Positions 6,360 to 13,390 are shown, numbered from the stretch's first letter. The stretch is DNA of 13,483 nt from Candidatus Latescibacterota bacterium (GCA_016209865.1 JACQVL010000054.1:1-13483), one strand, 5' to 3'. Notes: generated from the sequence alone by a model not told the origin. Numbers and translations: made by a program.

Positions 6360-7112
6360 CTATTGCGACAGCGCAAACGCGACGATGTTGATCCCCATCT
6401 GGAACGCCGCTTCTCGTTTCGGGGGCGGATCATGGTGGACGTCCGGGTCTGCCCATCCATCGCTGATGTTCGTTTCGTAGGTGTAGAGGACGATCAACCG
6501 GCCGTCATGGAACAGTCCGAACCCCTGCGCTGGTTTCCCGTCGTGCTCGTGGATCTTCGGAAGCCCGTGCGGAAACTCATAGATGATGTGGTAGATCGGA
6601 TGAGAAAACGGGAGTTCAACCAGGTCTTTGTCAGGAAACACCCGTTTGAGTTCCCGGCGGAAGGCTTTATCCATGCCGTAATCGTCATCCGCGTACAAAA
6701 ACCCGCCGTGAGTCAGGTACGCCCGGAGCCGCTGGATTTCCGCATCGCTGAGCTTGATCTCCCCGTGGCCAGTCATGAAGAGGATGGGATACGAGAAGAG
6801 GTTGTCATCCGTCAGGCTGATGATCTCCTGTTGCTCGTTCACCGCGATGTCTGCCCGCCGGCTCAGCTCCCGGCACAGGTTGGGGAGGATGTCCGGGTCG
6901 TTATACCAATCCCCGCCCCCGTTGTACTTCAGGCGGGCGATCGTCAACTTGCCGTTGACGACGGCCGCCCCCGTCTGACCGGCCCCCGCCAACGCCAGGC
7001 TGAGGAAAACCAGCCCGATCAGCAGGAAAACCCGGCTGGTGGCGCTGTGCGGTGGTCGGTGGTCGGTGGTCGGTGGTCGGTTCATGCGAGGACAGAAGAA
7101 GCGTTTGGGCAT
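6360..7112 (-). CDS. Exported DUF4159 domain protein
   Basis: About 250 residues with a hydrophobic signal segment (VFLLIGLVFLSLALAGAG) ending near an A-x-A-like site (QTGAA), then a DUF4159 domain. Family landmarks are LKYNGGGDWYNDP near its start, LFMTGHGEIKLSDAEIQRL, and YLTHGGFLYADDDYG. The fold is thought to be related to glutamine amidotransferase-like domains; the biochemical role is unknown. DUF4159 proteins are often larger and linked to BatA/MoxR-type loci, whereas this one stands alone. The start is uncertain: GTG at 7115, ATG at 7112 or ATG at 7085 are all possible. The first two place the peptide RPPTTDHRPP, encoded by the GTGGTCG repeat array, ahead of the signal sequence. It starts about 12 bp after the small membrane protein gene, so the two are probably cotranscribed. 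Confidence 0.8.
   Translation of the reverse strand: MPKRFFCPRMNRPPTTDHRPPHSATSRVFLLIGLVFLSLALAGAGQTGAAVVNGKLTIARLKYNGGGDWYNDPDILPNLCRELSRRADIAVNEQQEIISLTDDNLFSYPILFMTGHGEIKLSDAEIQRLRAYLTHGGFLYADDDYGMDKAFRRELKRVFPDKDLVELPFSHPIYHIIYEFPHGLPKIHEHDGKPAQGFGLFHDGRLIVLYTYETNISDGWADPDVHHDPPPKREAAFQMGINIVAFALSQ
7052..7079. repeat. Four perfect GTGGTCG units inside the DUF4159 5' end
   Basis: Four identical 7-nt units, the reverse complement of the array at 6329-6356. The array lies inside the open frame of the DUF4159 gene and encodes RPPTTDHRPP just before the signal-peptide core. Confidence 0.9.
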
Positions 7113-7124
7113 CACGATTACACC

Positions 7125-7313
7125 CTACCGCCGGGCGCGCCGTGTCGCCGGCCGGCCAGGCCGCTGGGAACTCCCATCCGGGGCGGCCGCACGCCCCTCC
7201 GCCGGACGAACCCGCTGCCCGCCGCCCAGCAGGGCCATCAGCCAGACCAGTCCGGCCGCGAGCAACGCGAAGATGAGAGTGCCAGCGAAACTAAAAAGAA
7301 GATTGGCTAACAT
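7125..7313 (-). CDS. Small single-span membrane protein
   Basis: A 62-residue protein that I cannot assign to a family. Residues 1-30 form one hydrophobic span (MLANLLFSFAGTLIFALLAA, then GLVWLMALLGG). A basic, Pro/Arg-rich tail (PGRPATRRARR) suggests a cytoplasmic C-terminus by the positive-inside rule. A good GGAG ribosome site lies 8 nt before the ATG, and the DUF4159 gene follows almost directly. These points support a real gene despite its size. It may be a membrane partner of the DUF4159 protein; that is inference from position only. Confidence 0.6.
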   Translation of the reverse strand: MLANLLFSFAGTLIFALLAAGLVWLMALLGGGQRVRPAEGRAAAPDGSSQRPGRPATRRARR

Positions 7314-7321
7314 GATGAAGG

Positions 7322-7325
7322 CTCC
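7322..7325 (-). promoter_or_regulatory. Ribosome binding site of the 62-residue membrane protein
   Basis: GGAG on the minus strand, 8 nt before the ATG at 7313. It is the main evidence, with the hydrophobic span, that this short frame is translated. Confidence 0.55.
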
Positions 7326-7344
7326 ATTCTCAGGTAAAAGTAAG

Positions 7345-7374
7345 GGGGTCAGGATTCAGGGGCCAGGGGTCAGG
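7345..7374. repeat. GGGGTCAG array, left arm of a 152-bp inverted-repeat element
   Basis: GGGGTCAGGATTCAGGGGCC followed by AGGGGTCAGG. Positions 7345-7366 match the reverse complement of 7475-7496 at 21 of 22 bases. Between the arms lie the second dRS3-like hairpin and the third ACTCGTC array. Confidence 0.85.
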
Positions 7375-7386
7375 AAAAATCAAGAA

Positions 7387-7413
7387 CTGGATTCCCGCTT
7401 TCGCGGGAATGAC
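7387..7413. repeat. dRS3-like REP hairpin (copy 2)
   Basis: CTGGATTCCCGC-TTTC-GCGGGAATGAC. The stem ATTCCCGC/GCGGGAAT (7391-7398 with 7403-7410) is identical to that of the copy at 3665-3693; the loop differs by one base. It lies in the 195-bp gap between PBP1A and the small membrane protein gene. Confidence 0.85.
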
Positions 7414-7443
7414 AACAGATAGAGGTGAATCAAGCAGTTGTTT

Positions 7444-7507
7444 TACTCGTCACTCGTCACTTGTCACTGCTTTACTGACCCCTGAATCCTGACCCCTGAC
7501 CCCTGTC
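7444..7507. repeat. ACTCGTC array (copy 3) and CTGACCCC array
   Basis: ACTCGTC, ACTCGTC, ACTTGTC, ACTG units at 7444-7468. These are followed by CTGACCCCTGAATC, then CTGACCC, CTGACCC units at 7475-7504, ending just past the PBP1A stop codon. It repeats the module seen at 3708-3770. The second half is also the inverted partner of 7345-7366. Confidence 0.85.
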
Positions 7508-7508
7508 T

Positions 7509-9893
7509 TCAAAACACCCTCCGTTCCTGGCGTTCGACGGGTGACGCCGCCACTGTTGGACGCTTGAACGGGATATCGACGCCAGGAATAGGCGCCCCCG
7601 CCAGCGTCACCGGACTCTGCCCCTCCGGGCCGACCCGGACGAAGACGACGCCCGGCGGGATGTCGAAATCGCGGATCGGGACGGTTTTCAGGGCTTCGCC
7701 CATGAATCGAACCCAGATGGGAAGCGCCACTCGTCCGCCCGTCTGCTCCTTGCCCAAGGGTTGATGGTTGTCGAACCCGACCCACACCCCGGCCACCAGG
7801 TCGGGCGCGTACCCGATGAACCATGCGTCCCCATAATCATCCGTCGTCCCCGTCTTCCCGGCTAAGGGGCGGTTGAGGACGTTCGCGCGCCGGGCGGTCC
7901 CCGTCAGGACGACGTTCTTCAGCAAATCCGTCATGATGTACGCCGTCGCCGGGGAGAGGGCGTAGCCCGCCGGGAGCGGGTCCTGGTCCGCCTGAGGGGG
8001 ATCGTCAGAGAACGCGTTCAGCCGGGTGTTGTCCTCCAGGACTCGACCGTACCGATCCTCGATCCGCTTGATGAAGACGGGCTCGATGCGCCGGCCTCCG
8101 GCCGCGAACACGGTGTACGCCCTCACCATCTCGACCGGGGTGACGCTCATCGACCCTAAGGCGATCGTCATGTTCCGGGGGATGGGGGACGTGATGCCGA
8201 GCCGTCTGGCGTACGCGATCGTCTCGTCCATCCCGACATCCGCTAAGAGCCGGACTGACACCGTGTTGAGGGACTGCGCTAAGGCGTTCCGGAGCGGCTG
8301 AGGTCCCAGGTACTTGTTCCGGTAGTTGCGCGGGCTCCACATCCGGCCGTTCGTCCCCCGGAACGCCACCGGCCCGTCGAGGACGACCGACAGCTCGGTG
8401 TACCCGTGATCGATGGCCGCCGCGTAGAGCATCGGCTTGAACGACGACCCCGGCTGCCGCTGCGCCTGCACCGCCCGGTTGTACTGGCTCCGGGTGAAGT
8501 CATACCCCCCGACCATCGCCTTCACGAACCCGGTCTTCGGGTTGAGGGCGATCAGCGCGCTCTCGACGCGCGGCTCCTGGTCGATGGCCACGGTGTACCG
8601 GCGGGGCGACCCGCCCGTCACCCGAACCCGGATGACATCGCCGGGCGTCAGGTGCTCCCGAAGCGGACGGGTGACGATCACATCCGGGCCGGGAGAAGAC
8701 CGGGTTGCCCACGCGCTCAGTCCCTCATCCACCACCCCGCGGAACCGTCCGATCGTGACGTCGATCGCAGGGTCGGTCCGGACGACCAGGGCGGCGTACC
8801 GCTTCCCAGCCCGCAGGCCGGGCGCCGGCGGCCATCCGGCCGTCTCGTTCCGGAGCGCCTGCATCTGCCGGCGCTGGAACTCCACCCAGTCGTCCTCGGT
8901 GTCGAGATGGAGTTCCGGCCCCCGGAACCCTTGCTGTTTGTCGAGCGCGTCCAGCCCTTCCCGGACCGCTTCCTGCGCCGCCTGCTGCATCATCACGTCC
9001 ATCGTCGTAAAGATCCGCAGTCCCCCAGTATAGAGCTGATCGGCGGAATACTTCTTCATCACCGCCTGGCGCACAGACTCCACAAAATACGGGGCGATGG
9101 CTAAGTTTTTGTTGTCTACGGGCACGAGCCGGATCGGCTCCCCCCACGCCAGGTCCGCCTCGTCCTGGGTGATCCAGCCATCCTGGACCATCCGGTTCAG
9201 GACGTAGAGCTGGCGGTTCTTCGCGGTCGCGAAATCTGTCTGGGGAGAATAGGCGCTCGGCGCTTTCGGGAGTCCGGCCAGCATCGCCGCCTCGGCCAGG
9301 TCGAGGCCGCCGACGTCCTTGTTGAAATAGTTCTGGCTCGCCGCCTGCACCCCGTAGGCCCCGTTGCCCAAGTAGACCTGGTTGAGGTACAGGAAGAGGA
9401 TGTCTTCCTTCGTCAGCTCCCGCTCTAAGCGGAACGCTAAGATCGTTTCCTTGATCTTCCGGCTGTACGTCCGTTCCCGCGTCAGGAACAGCATCCGGCC
9501 GACCTGCTGGGTGATCGTGCTGCCCCCCTGGACGACCTCATGCGACCGCAGGTTCTTGATCAGCGCCCGCACGATCCCGACGGGATCGACGCCGCTATGG
9601 TAATAAAAGTACTGATCCTCGGCGGCGATGAAGGCGTGAAGCACATAGGGAGGGATCTGCGCCAGTGGGACGATCATCCGCCGCTGGATGTAGAACTCAC
9701 CGACGACGCGGCCGTCGTCCGCGTACACCTCGGTCAGGATCGGGGGGCGATAATCGCGGATCGTCTGGAGATCCGAAGGGAGATCACGGTTGAAATGCCA
9801 GTACAGGCCACAGACGGTCAGACCGCTGATGATGATCAGACTGGTCGCCACTACGACCACTGGCTTGACCCAACGCCATCGCCGGGTGCGCAT
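7509..9893 (-). CDS. mrcA: Class A penicillin-binding protein (bifunctional glycosyltransferase/transpeptidase, PBP1A type)
   Basis: A 794-residue peptidoglycan synthase anchored by one N-terminal helix (about 11-32). The glycosyltransferase family 51 domain (about 60-235) has the catalytic Glu92 in AAEDQYFYYHSG, GGSTITQQ at 123-130 and RKIKE at 145-149. An insert at about 321-445 matches the OB-like domain of PBP1A proteins. The transpeptidase domain has the nucleophile Ser483 in SSFK (483-486), SLN (541-543) and KTGT (680-683), so both activities look intact. The ATG at 9891-9893 lies 4 bp after the stop of the upstream D-Ala peptidase gene; a frame extension upstream overlaps that gene and is rejected. 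The pair probably forms one transcript, joining glycan polymerisation and crosslinking to peptide trimming. Length and order fit PBP1A (MrcA/PonA); the exact symbol is family-level. Confidence 0.95.
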   Translation of the reverse strand: MRTRRWRWVKPVVVVATSLIIISGLTVCGLYWHFNRDLPSDLQTIRDYRPPILTEVYADDGRVVGEFYIQRRMIVPLAQIPPYVLHAFIAAEDQYFYYHSGVDPVGIVRALIKNLRSHEVVQGGSTITQQVGRMLFLTRERTYSRKIKETILAFRLERELTKEDILFLYLNQVYLGNGAYGVQAASQNYFNKDVGGLDLAEAAMLAGLPKAPSAYSPQTDFATAKNRQLYVLNRMVQDGWITQDEADLAWGEPIRLVPVDNKNLAIAPYFVESVRQAVMKKYSADQLYTGGLRIFTTMDVMMQQAAQEAVREGLDALDKQQGFRGPELHLDTEDDWVEFQRRQMQALRNETAGWPPAPGLRAGKRYAALVVRTDPAIDVTIGRFRGVVDEGLSAWATRSSPGPDVIVTRPLREHLTPGDVIRVRVTGGSPRRYTVAIDQEPRVESALIALNPKTGFVKAMVGGYDFTRSQYNRAVQAQRQPGSSFKPMLYAAAIDHGYTELSVVLDGPVAFRGTNGRMWSPRNYRNKYLGPQPLRNALAQSLNTVSVRLLADVGMDETIAYARRLGITSPIPRNMTIALGSMSVTPVEMVRAYTVFAAGGRRIEPVFIKRIEDRYGRVLEDNTRLNAFSDDPPQADQDPLPAGYALSPATAYIMTDLLKNVVLTGTARRANVLNRPLAGKTGTTDDYGDAWFIGYAPDLVAGVWVGFDNHQPLGKEQTGGRVALPIWVRFMGEALKTVPIRDFDIPPGVVFVRVGPEGQSPVTLAGAPIPGVDIPFKRPTVAASPVERQERRVF

Positions 9894-9897
9894 CTTC

Positions 9898-10842
9898 TCA
9901 TCCCCCAACCTTCTGTTCGGGCGTCTGAAGTCCCCAGAAGAGCAGTCTCCGCATGTCCGCAAACCGGGACGCGCTCGACACTCCGCCCAGCACGACCGCC
10001 ACGACGCCCTCCCCCAGACGATTGCGGGCGAGGGTGACCAGACAATACCCGGATTGCCGGATGTACCCGGTCTTCCCGCCGAGAATTTCCCACATCGACG
10101 CCTCCGGGCTTCTCAGTAACCGGTTCGTCGTGATGAGCTGATGCTGACGGCGGTTCGTCGAGAACCGGTATTCTGGAGTCGGCATGATCTTGGCGATGAT
10201 GTCGTTCTTCGACGCGTTCCAGAGCAACGCCGCGCAGTCGACCACGGTCGAGACGTTGCCCGGATCCAGGCCGGTGGGGTCGGCGAACGCGGAGTTCATC
10301 AGGCCGAGGCCGGACGCCATCTGGTTCATCCGGGTGATAAATTCTCCCCTCGGCAGCCCGGATGTCCGCGCGATCGCCCGGGCCGCCGCGTTGTCGGAGG
10401 AGACCAGGGCCGCGTAGAGGAGGTCCCGGACGGTCACCGTCTCCCCGGTCCTGAGCTGCGTCCATCTCGCCCCCCGGACATCCTCCCGGATGATCGTGAC
10501 CGTCTTGTTCAGGTCCGGGTTCATGTTCAAGAACGTGATCACCGTCATCAATTTCGTCAGACTGGCGATCGGGAGCTGGGCGGTCGGGTTCTTCTGGTAG
10601 AGCACTTCCCCGCTCTGCAAGTTCACGACTAAGGCCGCCTTCGCCCGGATGTTGATCGTGCCGTCAGGGGAGGGGACCCCGACATCGACAGGAGCAGGCT
10701 GGCGGCGCGCTGGCTGCCGGCGCCCCGCCTGTTTCTTCTTCGACCGGGGCACCCCCTCAGTCATCGACGGGGTGACGAGCATTCCCGTGACCGCCAGTCC
10801 CAGCACGATCGCTAACGTCCTGTCTCGCCAGCGCTGCATCAT
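9898..10842 (-). CDS. D-alanyl-D-alanine peptidase (S11 family, low-molecular-weight PBP)
   Basis: A 314-residue serine peptidase that trims or cleaves peptidoglycan peptides in the periplasm. An N-terminal export helix (about 9-25) precedes a basic, Pro/Arg-rich linker (32-52). The penicillin-binding motifs are all present: S94-LT-K97 (IASLTKLM), S149-D-N151 and K257-T-G259. There is no extra C-terminal domain, so it resembles the short PbpG/PBP7 (endopeptidase) type as much as the DacA/DacF carboxypeptidases. The ATG is preceded by a GAGGGGG-type ribosome site. PBP1A follows 4 bp after its stop, so translation is likely coupled. Upstream, beyond a short repeat-bearing gap, is the c-di-AMP synthase fusion gene. 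Family is certain; carboxypeptidase versus endopeptidase is not. Confidence 0.92.
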   Translation of the reverse strand: MMQRWRDRTLAIVLGLAVTGMLVTPSMTEGVPRSKKKQAGRRQPARRQPAPVDVGVPSPDGTINIRAKAALVVNLQSGEVLYQKNPTAQLPIASLTKLMTVITFLNMNPDLNKTVTIIREDVRGARWTQLRTGETVTVRDLLYAALVSSDNAAARAIARTSGLPRGEFITRMNQMASGLGLMNSAFADPTGLDPGNVSTVVDCAALLWNASKNDIIAKIMPTPEYRFSTNRRQHQLITTNRLLRSPEASMWEILGGKTGYIRQSGYCLVTLARNRLGEGVVAVVLGGVSSASRFADMRRLLFWGLQTPEQKVGG

Positions 10843-10867
10843 GCAGTCCCCCTCTCTAAAGGCAGTG

Positions 10868-10886
10868 GTCAGTGATCAGTGGTCAG
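10868..10886. repeat. GGTCAGT array, inverted partner across the cdaA stop
   Basis: GTCAGTGATCAGTGGTCAG in the 72-bp gap between the cyclase fusion gene and the D-Ala peptidase gene. It pairs with 10954-10972 at 17 of 19 positions, on the other side of the cyclase stop codon. Confidence 0.8.
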
Positions 10887-10914
10887 TAAAACTAACCCCC
10901 TTAAACCTTAGCTG

Positions 10915-12450
10915 TTAACCCGTCCTTACCGCTGTCTTACCGGCCACTGACCTCTGACCCCTGATCACTGGCCTTCTCCTGGATTGCGAGACCGGCTTGT
11001 TCGCCGCCGGCCGGTTCAGACTGATGCTGACCATCACCTCAGGGATGGACGTCCTGAACGAATAGACGTGCTGGGGCGAGATTTGCACTTTGCACGGGAT
11101 CGTCCGGCTCTCTGTGAGGGCGGCCAGGTCGATCGGGACGGTCGTTACCCGCTGGATAAGGTTGAGTTCCGCGACCGGCCCGCGGAGTTCGACCGTCTCC
11201 GGCTGGATGGCCACGCTGGCGAGCTGCAGTCCTTCCCGCAATTGTCCGGTGTACGAGAAGCGCACCGGAAACCGCCGGCTGACGATCTTATCGAATTTCA
11301 TCGTGATCGCCTTCGGGTCGATCGCCGTGGCTTCCATTCCGAGCGGGAGGCTCAGGTTATCGTCCGTGATGGGGATGGTATTCAGTCCTTCATGGGCGGA
11401 CGCTAAGTTCAGCTGGACCCGAATCTGGTCGGGACGCAGGGTGGAGATGCTCCCCCGCGGTCCCCGGACCCTGACCTGCACTTCGGTGTCCTTCATCGAG
11501 GCGCTCACGATATCGAGATCAGGCGGGACGTTCTGGTACTCCAGCTTCGCGTTCACGAACGTCTCAGAATACTGCTGGCCGACGAGCAGAAACCAGAGGA
11601 GGCAGGACAGCCCCAGCGCTAAGAATTTAGCCGCTAAGTTCCGGTGCAAGAGTTCAAAGAGGGACGCCCTGACCCACGTCCACTCCGGCTGCGTCGGCTG
11701 CGGCAAGAGATACTGCTCCAGCCGCTGTTTGAGTGGCTCCGCCCCGGCGACCGCCTCGATCTCGCCGTCGTGGACGAACGACACCATGCCCCGTTCTTCG
11801 GAGACAACGACGCACACCGCATCCCCCTGTTCGGTCAGGCCGAGCGCCGCCCGGTGCCGCGTCCCGTACCGGGGCGGCAGTCCTTCACGGGTTGACAGGG
11901 GGAGGTAACACCCGGCTTTGACGACCCGGTTCTTCTCCACGACGACCGCCCCGTCGTGAATCGGGGACGTATTCTGGAAGATGCTGAGGAGCAATTCTTC
12001 GCTGACCAGGCCGTCGAGCGGGATCCCGTCCTGGAGCAGCTCAGAGACGGGCGTCACGCGGGGAAACACGATCAGCGCTCCGATCCGCCGGTCGGCCATG
12101 CGCACGCACGCTTCGACCACATCCGACAGCACCTCATGCGGGACGGTGCGTCCCTTCAACTTGAGGATGGCCAGCGGGCTCGCTTTCTCTAAGAGCTGAC
12201 GGATTTCCGGCTGGAAGATGACGATCACCAGCACCAACAGGATCGCCCACAGGTACTGGAACAGCCAGCTCGTCAGGAACAGACCGCTCCATTGCGCCAG
12301 GAAGTACAGCAGCCCAAGCCCGGCGAGGCCGATCATGATGTGGAATGCGCGCGTCCCCCGCAGCCAGATGTACACGCTGTAGATCAACGACGCGACGATC
12401 ACGATGTCGAGATAATTCTGCCACTGGAGCAAGAACAGACGGTTGAGCAT
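10915..12450 (-). CDS. cdaA: CdaA-type diadenylate cyclase fused to YbbR (CdaR-like) domains
   Basis: A 511-residue membrane protein that should make c-di-AMP from two ATP. Residues 14-79 hold three membrane helices as in CdaA. The DisA_N cyclase domain (about 95-245) keeps the DGA motif (166-168), GTRHRAA (196-202) and a downstream SEE (217-219), so it looks active. A fourth helix (about 273-291, LAAKFLALGLSCLLWFLLVG) leads into two YbbR-type domains (about 296-480), the CdaR region that in Bacillus is a separate protein regulating CdaA. Here synthase and regulator are one chain, with the YbbR part predicted outside the membrane. The ATG lies 4 bp after the htpX stop; a longer frame overlapping htpX is rejected. 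The final residues (PVIRGQRSVAGKTAVRTG) come from repeat DNA. glmM, the usual downstream neighbour, is absent; peptidoglycan genes follow instead. Confidence 0.93.
   Translation of the reverse strand: MLNRLFLLQWQNYLDIVIVASLIYSVYIWLRGTRAFHIMIGLAGLGLLYFLAQWSGLFLTSWLFQYLWAILLVLVIVIFQPEIRQLLEKASPLAILKLKGRTVPHEVLSDVVEACVRMADRRIGALIVFPRVTPVSELLQDGIPLDGLVSEELLLSIFQNTSPIHDGAVVVEKNRVVKAGCYLPLSTREGLPPRYGTRHRAALGLTEQGDAVCVVVSEERGMVSFVHDGEIEAVAGAEPLKQRLEQYLLPQPTQPEWTWVRASLFELLHRNLAAKFLALGLSCLLWFLLVGQQYSETFVNAKLEYQNVPPDLDIVSASMKDTEVQVRVRGPRGSISTLRPDQIRVQLNLASAHEGLNTIPITDDNLSLPLGMEATAIDPKAITMKFDKIVSRRFPVRFSYTGQLREGLQLASVAIQPETVELRGPVAELNLIQRVTTVPIDLAALTESRTIPCKVQISPQHVYSFRTSIPEVMVSISLNRPAANKPVSQSRRRPVIRGQRSVAGKTAVRTG
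10954..10972. repeat. CTGACCCC/GATCACTGG array inside the cdaA 3' end
   Basis: CTGACCCCTGATCACTGGC lies within the last codons of the cyclase fusion gene and forms the inverted partner of 10868-10886, enclosing the stop codon in a 67-nt loop. Adjacent sequence (CACTGACCTCTGACC) extends the array. Confidence 0.8.
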
Positions 12451-12454
12451 CGTG

Positions 12455-13318
12455 TCAGGACCCCATCTCCTGGGCGATGGCTTCGAGCCGGGCGACGCGT
12501 TCCTCCGTGTGCGGATGGGTGCTGAACAGCGAAGCGATCGCGCCCCCTCGGAGCGGGTTGACGATGAACAGATGGGCGGTCGCCGGACTGGCGTCCATCG
12601 GCATCCGCTCAACCCCGCGCTCCAGCCGGCGGAGTGCGTTGGCGAGCGAGAGAGGGTGGCCTGAGATCTCCGCGCCGCCCCGGTCGGCAGCGTACTCGCG
12701 TGACCGCGAGATGGCCATCTGAATGAGCATCGCGGCGATGGGCGCGACGATCGTCAGCGCTAAGAGCCCGATCAGGCCGCCCCCCCGGTCTTCGTCCCGG
12801 TCCCGCCCGCCGAACCCGCCGAACATCGCCCCCCACCGGGCCATGCTGGCGATCATCGTGATCGCCCCCGCGATCGTGGCCGCGATCGAACTGATGAGGA
12901 TATCCCGGTTCCGGACGTGCGCCAGCTCATGGCCGATCACCCCTTCGAGCTCATCCCGGCTGAGCAGGCGCAGAATCCCTTCGGTGGCCGCGACCGCCGC
13001 ATGCTGCGGGTTCCGGCCGGTGGCAAACGCGTTGGGCGTCTCCGTCGGGATGATGTACACCCGGGGCATCGGCAGACGCGCCCGCATCGCCAGCCGCTCG
13101 ACCATCTGGTACAGCCCGGATGAGTCCTCAGGGCCGATTTCCTGAGCCCGGTACATCATCAGGACGATCTTGTCCGAGAACCAATAGCTGACGAAATTCA
13201 TCGCCCCCGCGAACACGAACGCGATCATCGCCCCTTGGTTTCCCCCGACCATCTGGCCGATCACGATGAGCAGCCCGGTGAGCGCGGCCATCAAGAGCGT
13301 CGTTTTCAGGTAATTCAT
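12455..13318 (-). CDS. htpX: HtpX membrane zinc metalloprotease (M48 family)
   Basis: A 287-residue inner-membrane protease that degrades damaged or misfolded membrane proteins. Two N-terminal helices (about 7-24 and 27-47) are followed by the M48 active site HELAH (His130, Glu131, His134) and the third zinc ligand Glu208 in [10 protein letters not shown]. Further helices lie at about 141-160 and 182-204. A Gly/Asp-rich cytoplasm-like loop is seen at 165-181. Length matches typical HtpX (about 280-295). The ATG at 13316-13318 has a strong GAGGAGGAG ribosome site; an in-frame extension of 44 codons upstream has none of the family and runs into AT-rich leader. The cyclase fusion gene starts 4 bp after its stop, so the two are cotranscribed. 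Confidence 0.96.
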   Translation of the reverse strand: MNYLKTTLLMAALTGLLIVIGQMVGGNQGAMIAFVFAGAMNFVSYWFSDKIVLMMYRAQEIGPEDSSGLYQMVERLAMRARLPMPRVYIIPTETPNAFATGRNPQHAAVAATEGILRLLSRDELEGVIGHELAHVRNRDILISSIAATIAGAITMIASMARWGAMFGGFGGRDRDEDRGGGLIGLLALTIVAPIAAMLIQMAISRSREYAADRGGAEISGHPLSLANALRRLERGVERMPMDASPATAHLFIVNPLRGGAIASLFSTHPHTEERVARLEAIAQEMGS

Positions 13319-13324
13319 CGATGA

Positions 13325-13333
13325 CTCCTCCTC
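13325..13333 (-). promoter_or_regulatory. Strong ribosome binding site of htpX
   Basis: GAGGAGGAG on the minus strand, 6 nt before the ATG at 13318. It decides the start over the longer frame. Confidence 0.8.
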
Positions 13334-13360
13334 TGCCTGTACAGACTCCCATGCCTCTAA

Positions 13361-13390
13361 CGAAATATAGTTTTTCAGATAATGTTTTGG
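13361..13390 (-). promoter_or_regulatory. Possible htpX operon promoter region
   Basis: An AT-rich stretch in otherwise GC-rich DNA, about 45-70 bp before htpX. On the minus strand it contains TATATT (complement of 13364-13369), one mismatch from the sigma70 -10 box. No convincing -35 box is seen at the proper spacing, so this is only a tentative call. Confidence 0.25.

Noticed and set aside
6363-7310. Long plus-strand open frame (315 codons) opposite the DUF4159 and small membrane protein genes
   Set aside because: It is antisense to a recognisable DUF4159 domain with a signal peptide, and its product has no hydrophobic or motif pattern; it reflects GC-rich third-position bias.
7345-7507. 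CRISPR array
   Set aside because: Units are 7-8 nt with no unique spacers between them, and no cas genes are present.
8406-9104. Plus-strand open frame (232 codons) opposite PBP1A
   Set aside because: The minus strand encodes intact catalytic motifs through this stretch; the plus translation is Arg/His/Pro-rich shadow sequence.
10843-10914. c-di-AMP (ydaO-type) riboswitch near the cyclase gene
   Set aside because: The gap is only 72 nt and is filled by a repeat array and a ribosome site; no conserved riboswitch core is visible here or in other leaders.
12451-12612. 54-codon extension of the cyclase fusion overlapping htpX
   Set aside because: It overlaps the conserved htpX C-terminus in another frame and has no CdaA similarity; the ATG at 12450 begins a typical CdaA N-terminus.
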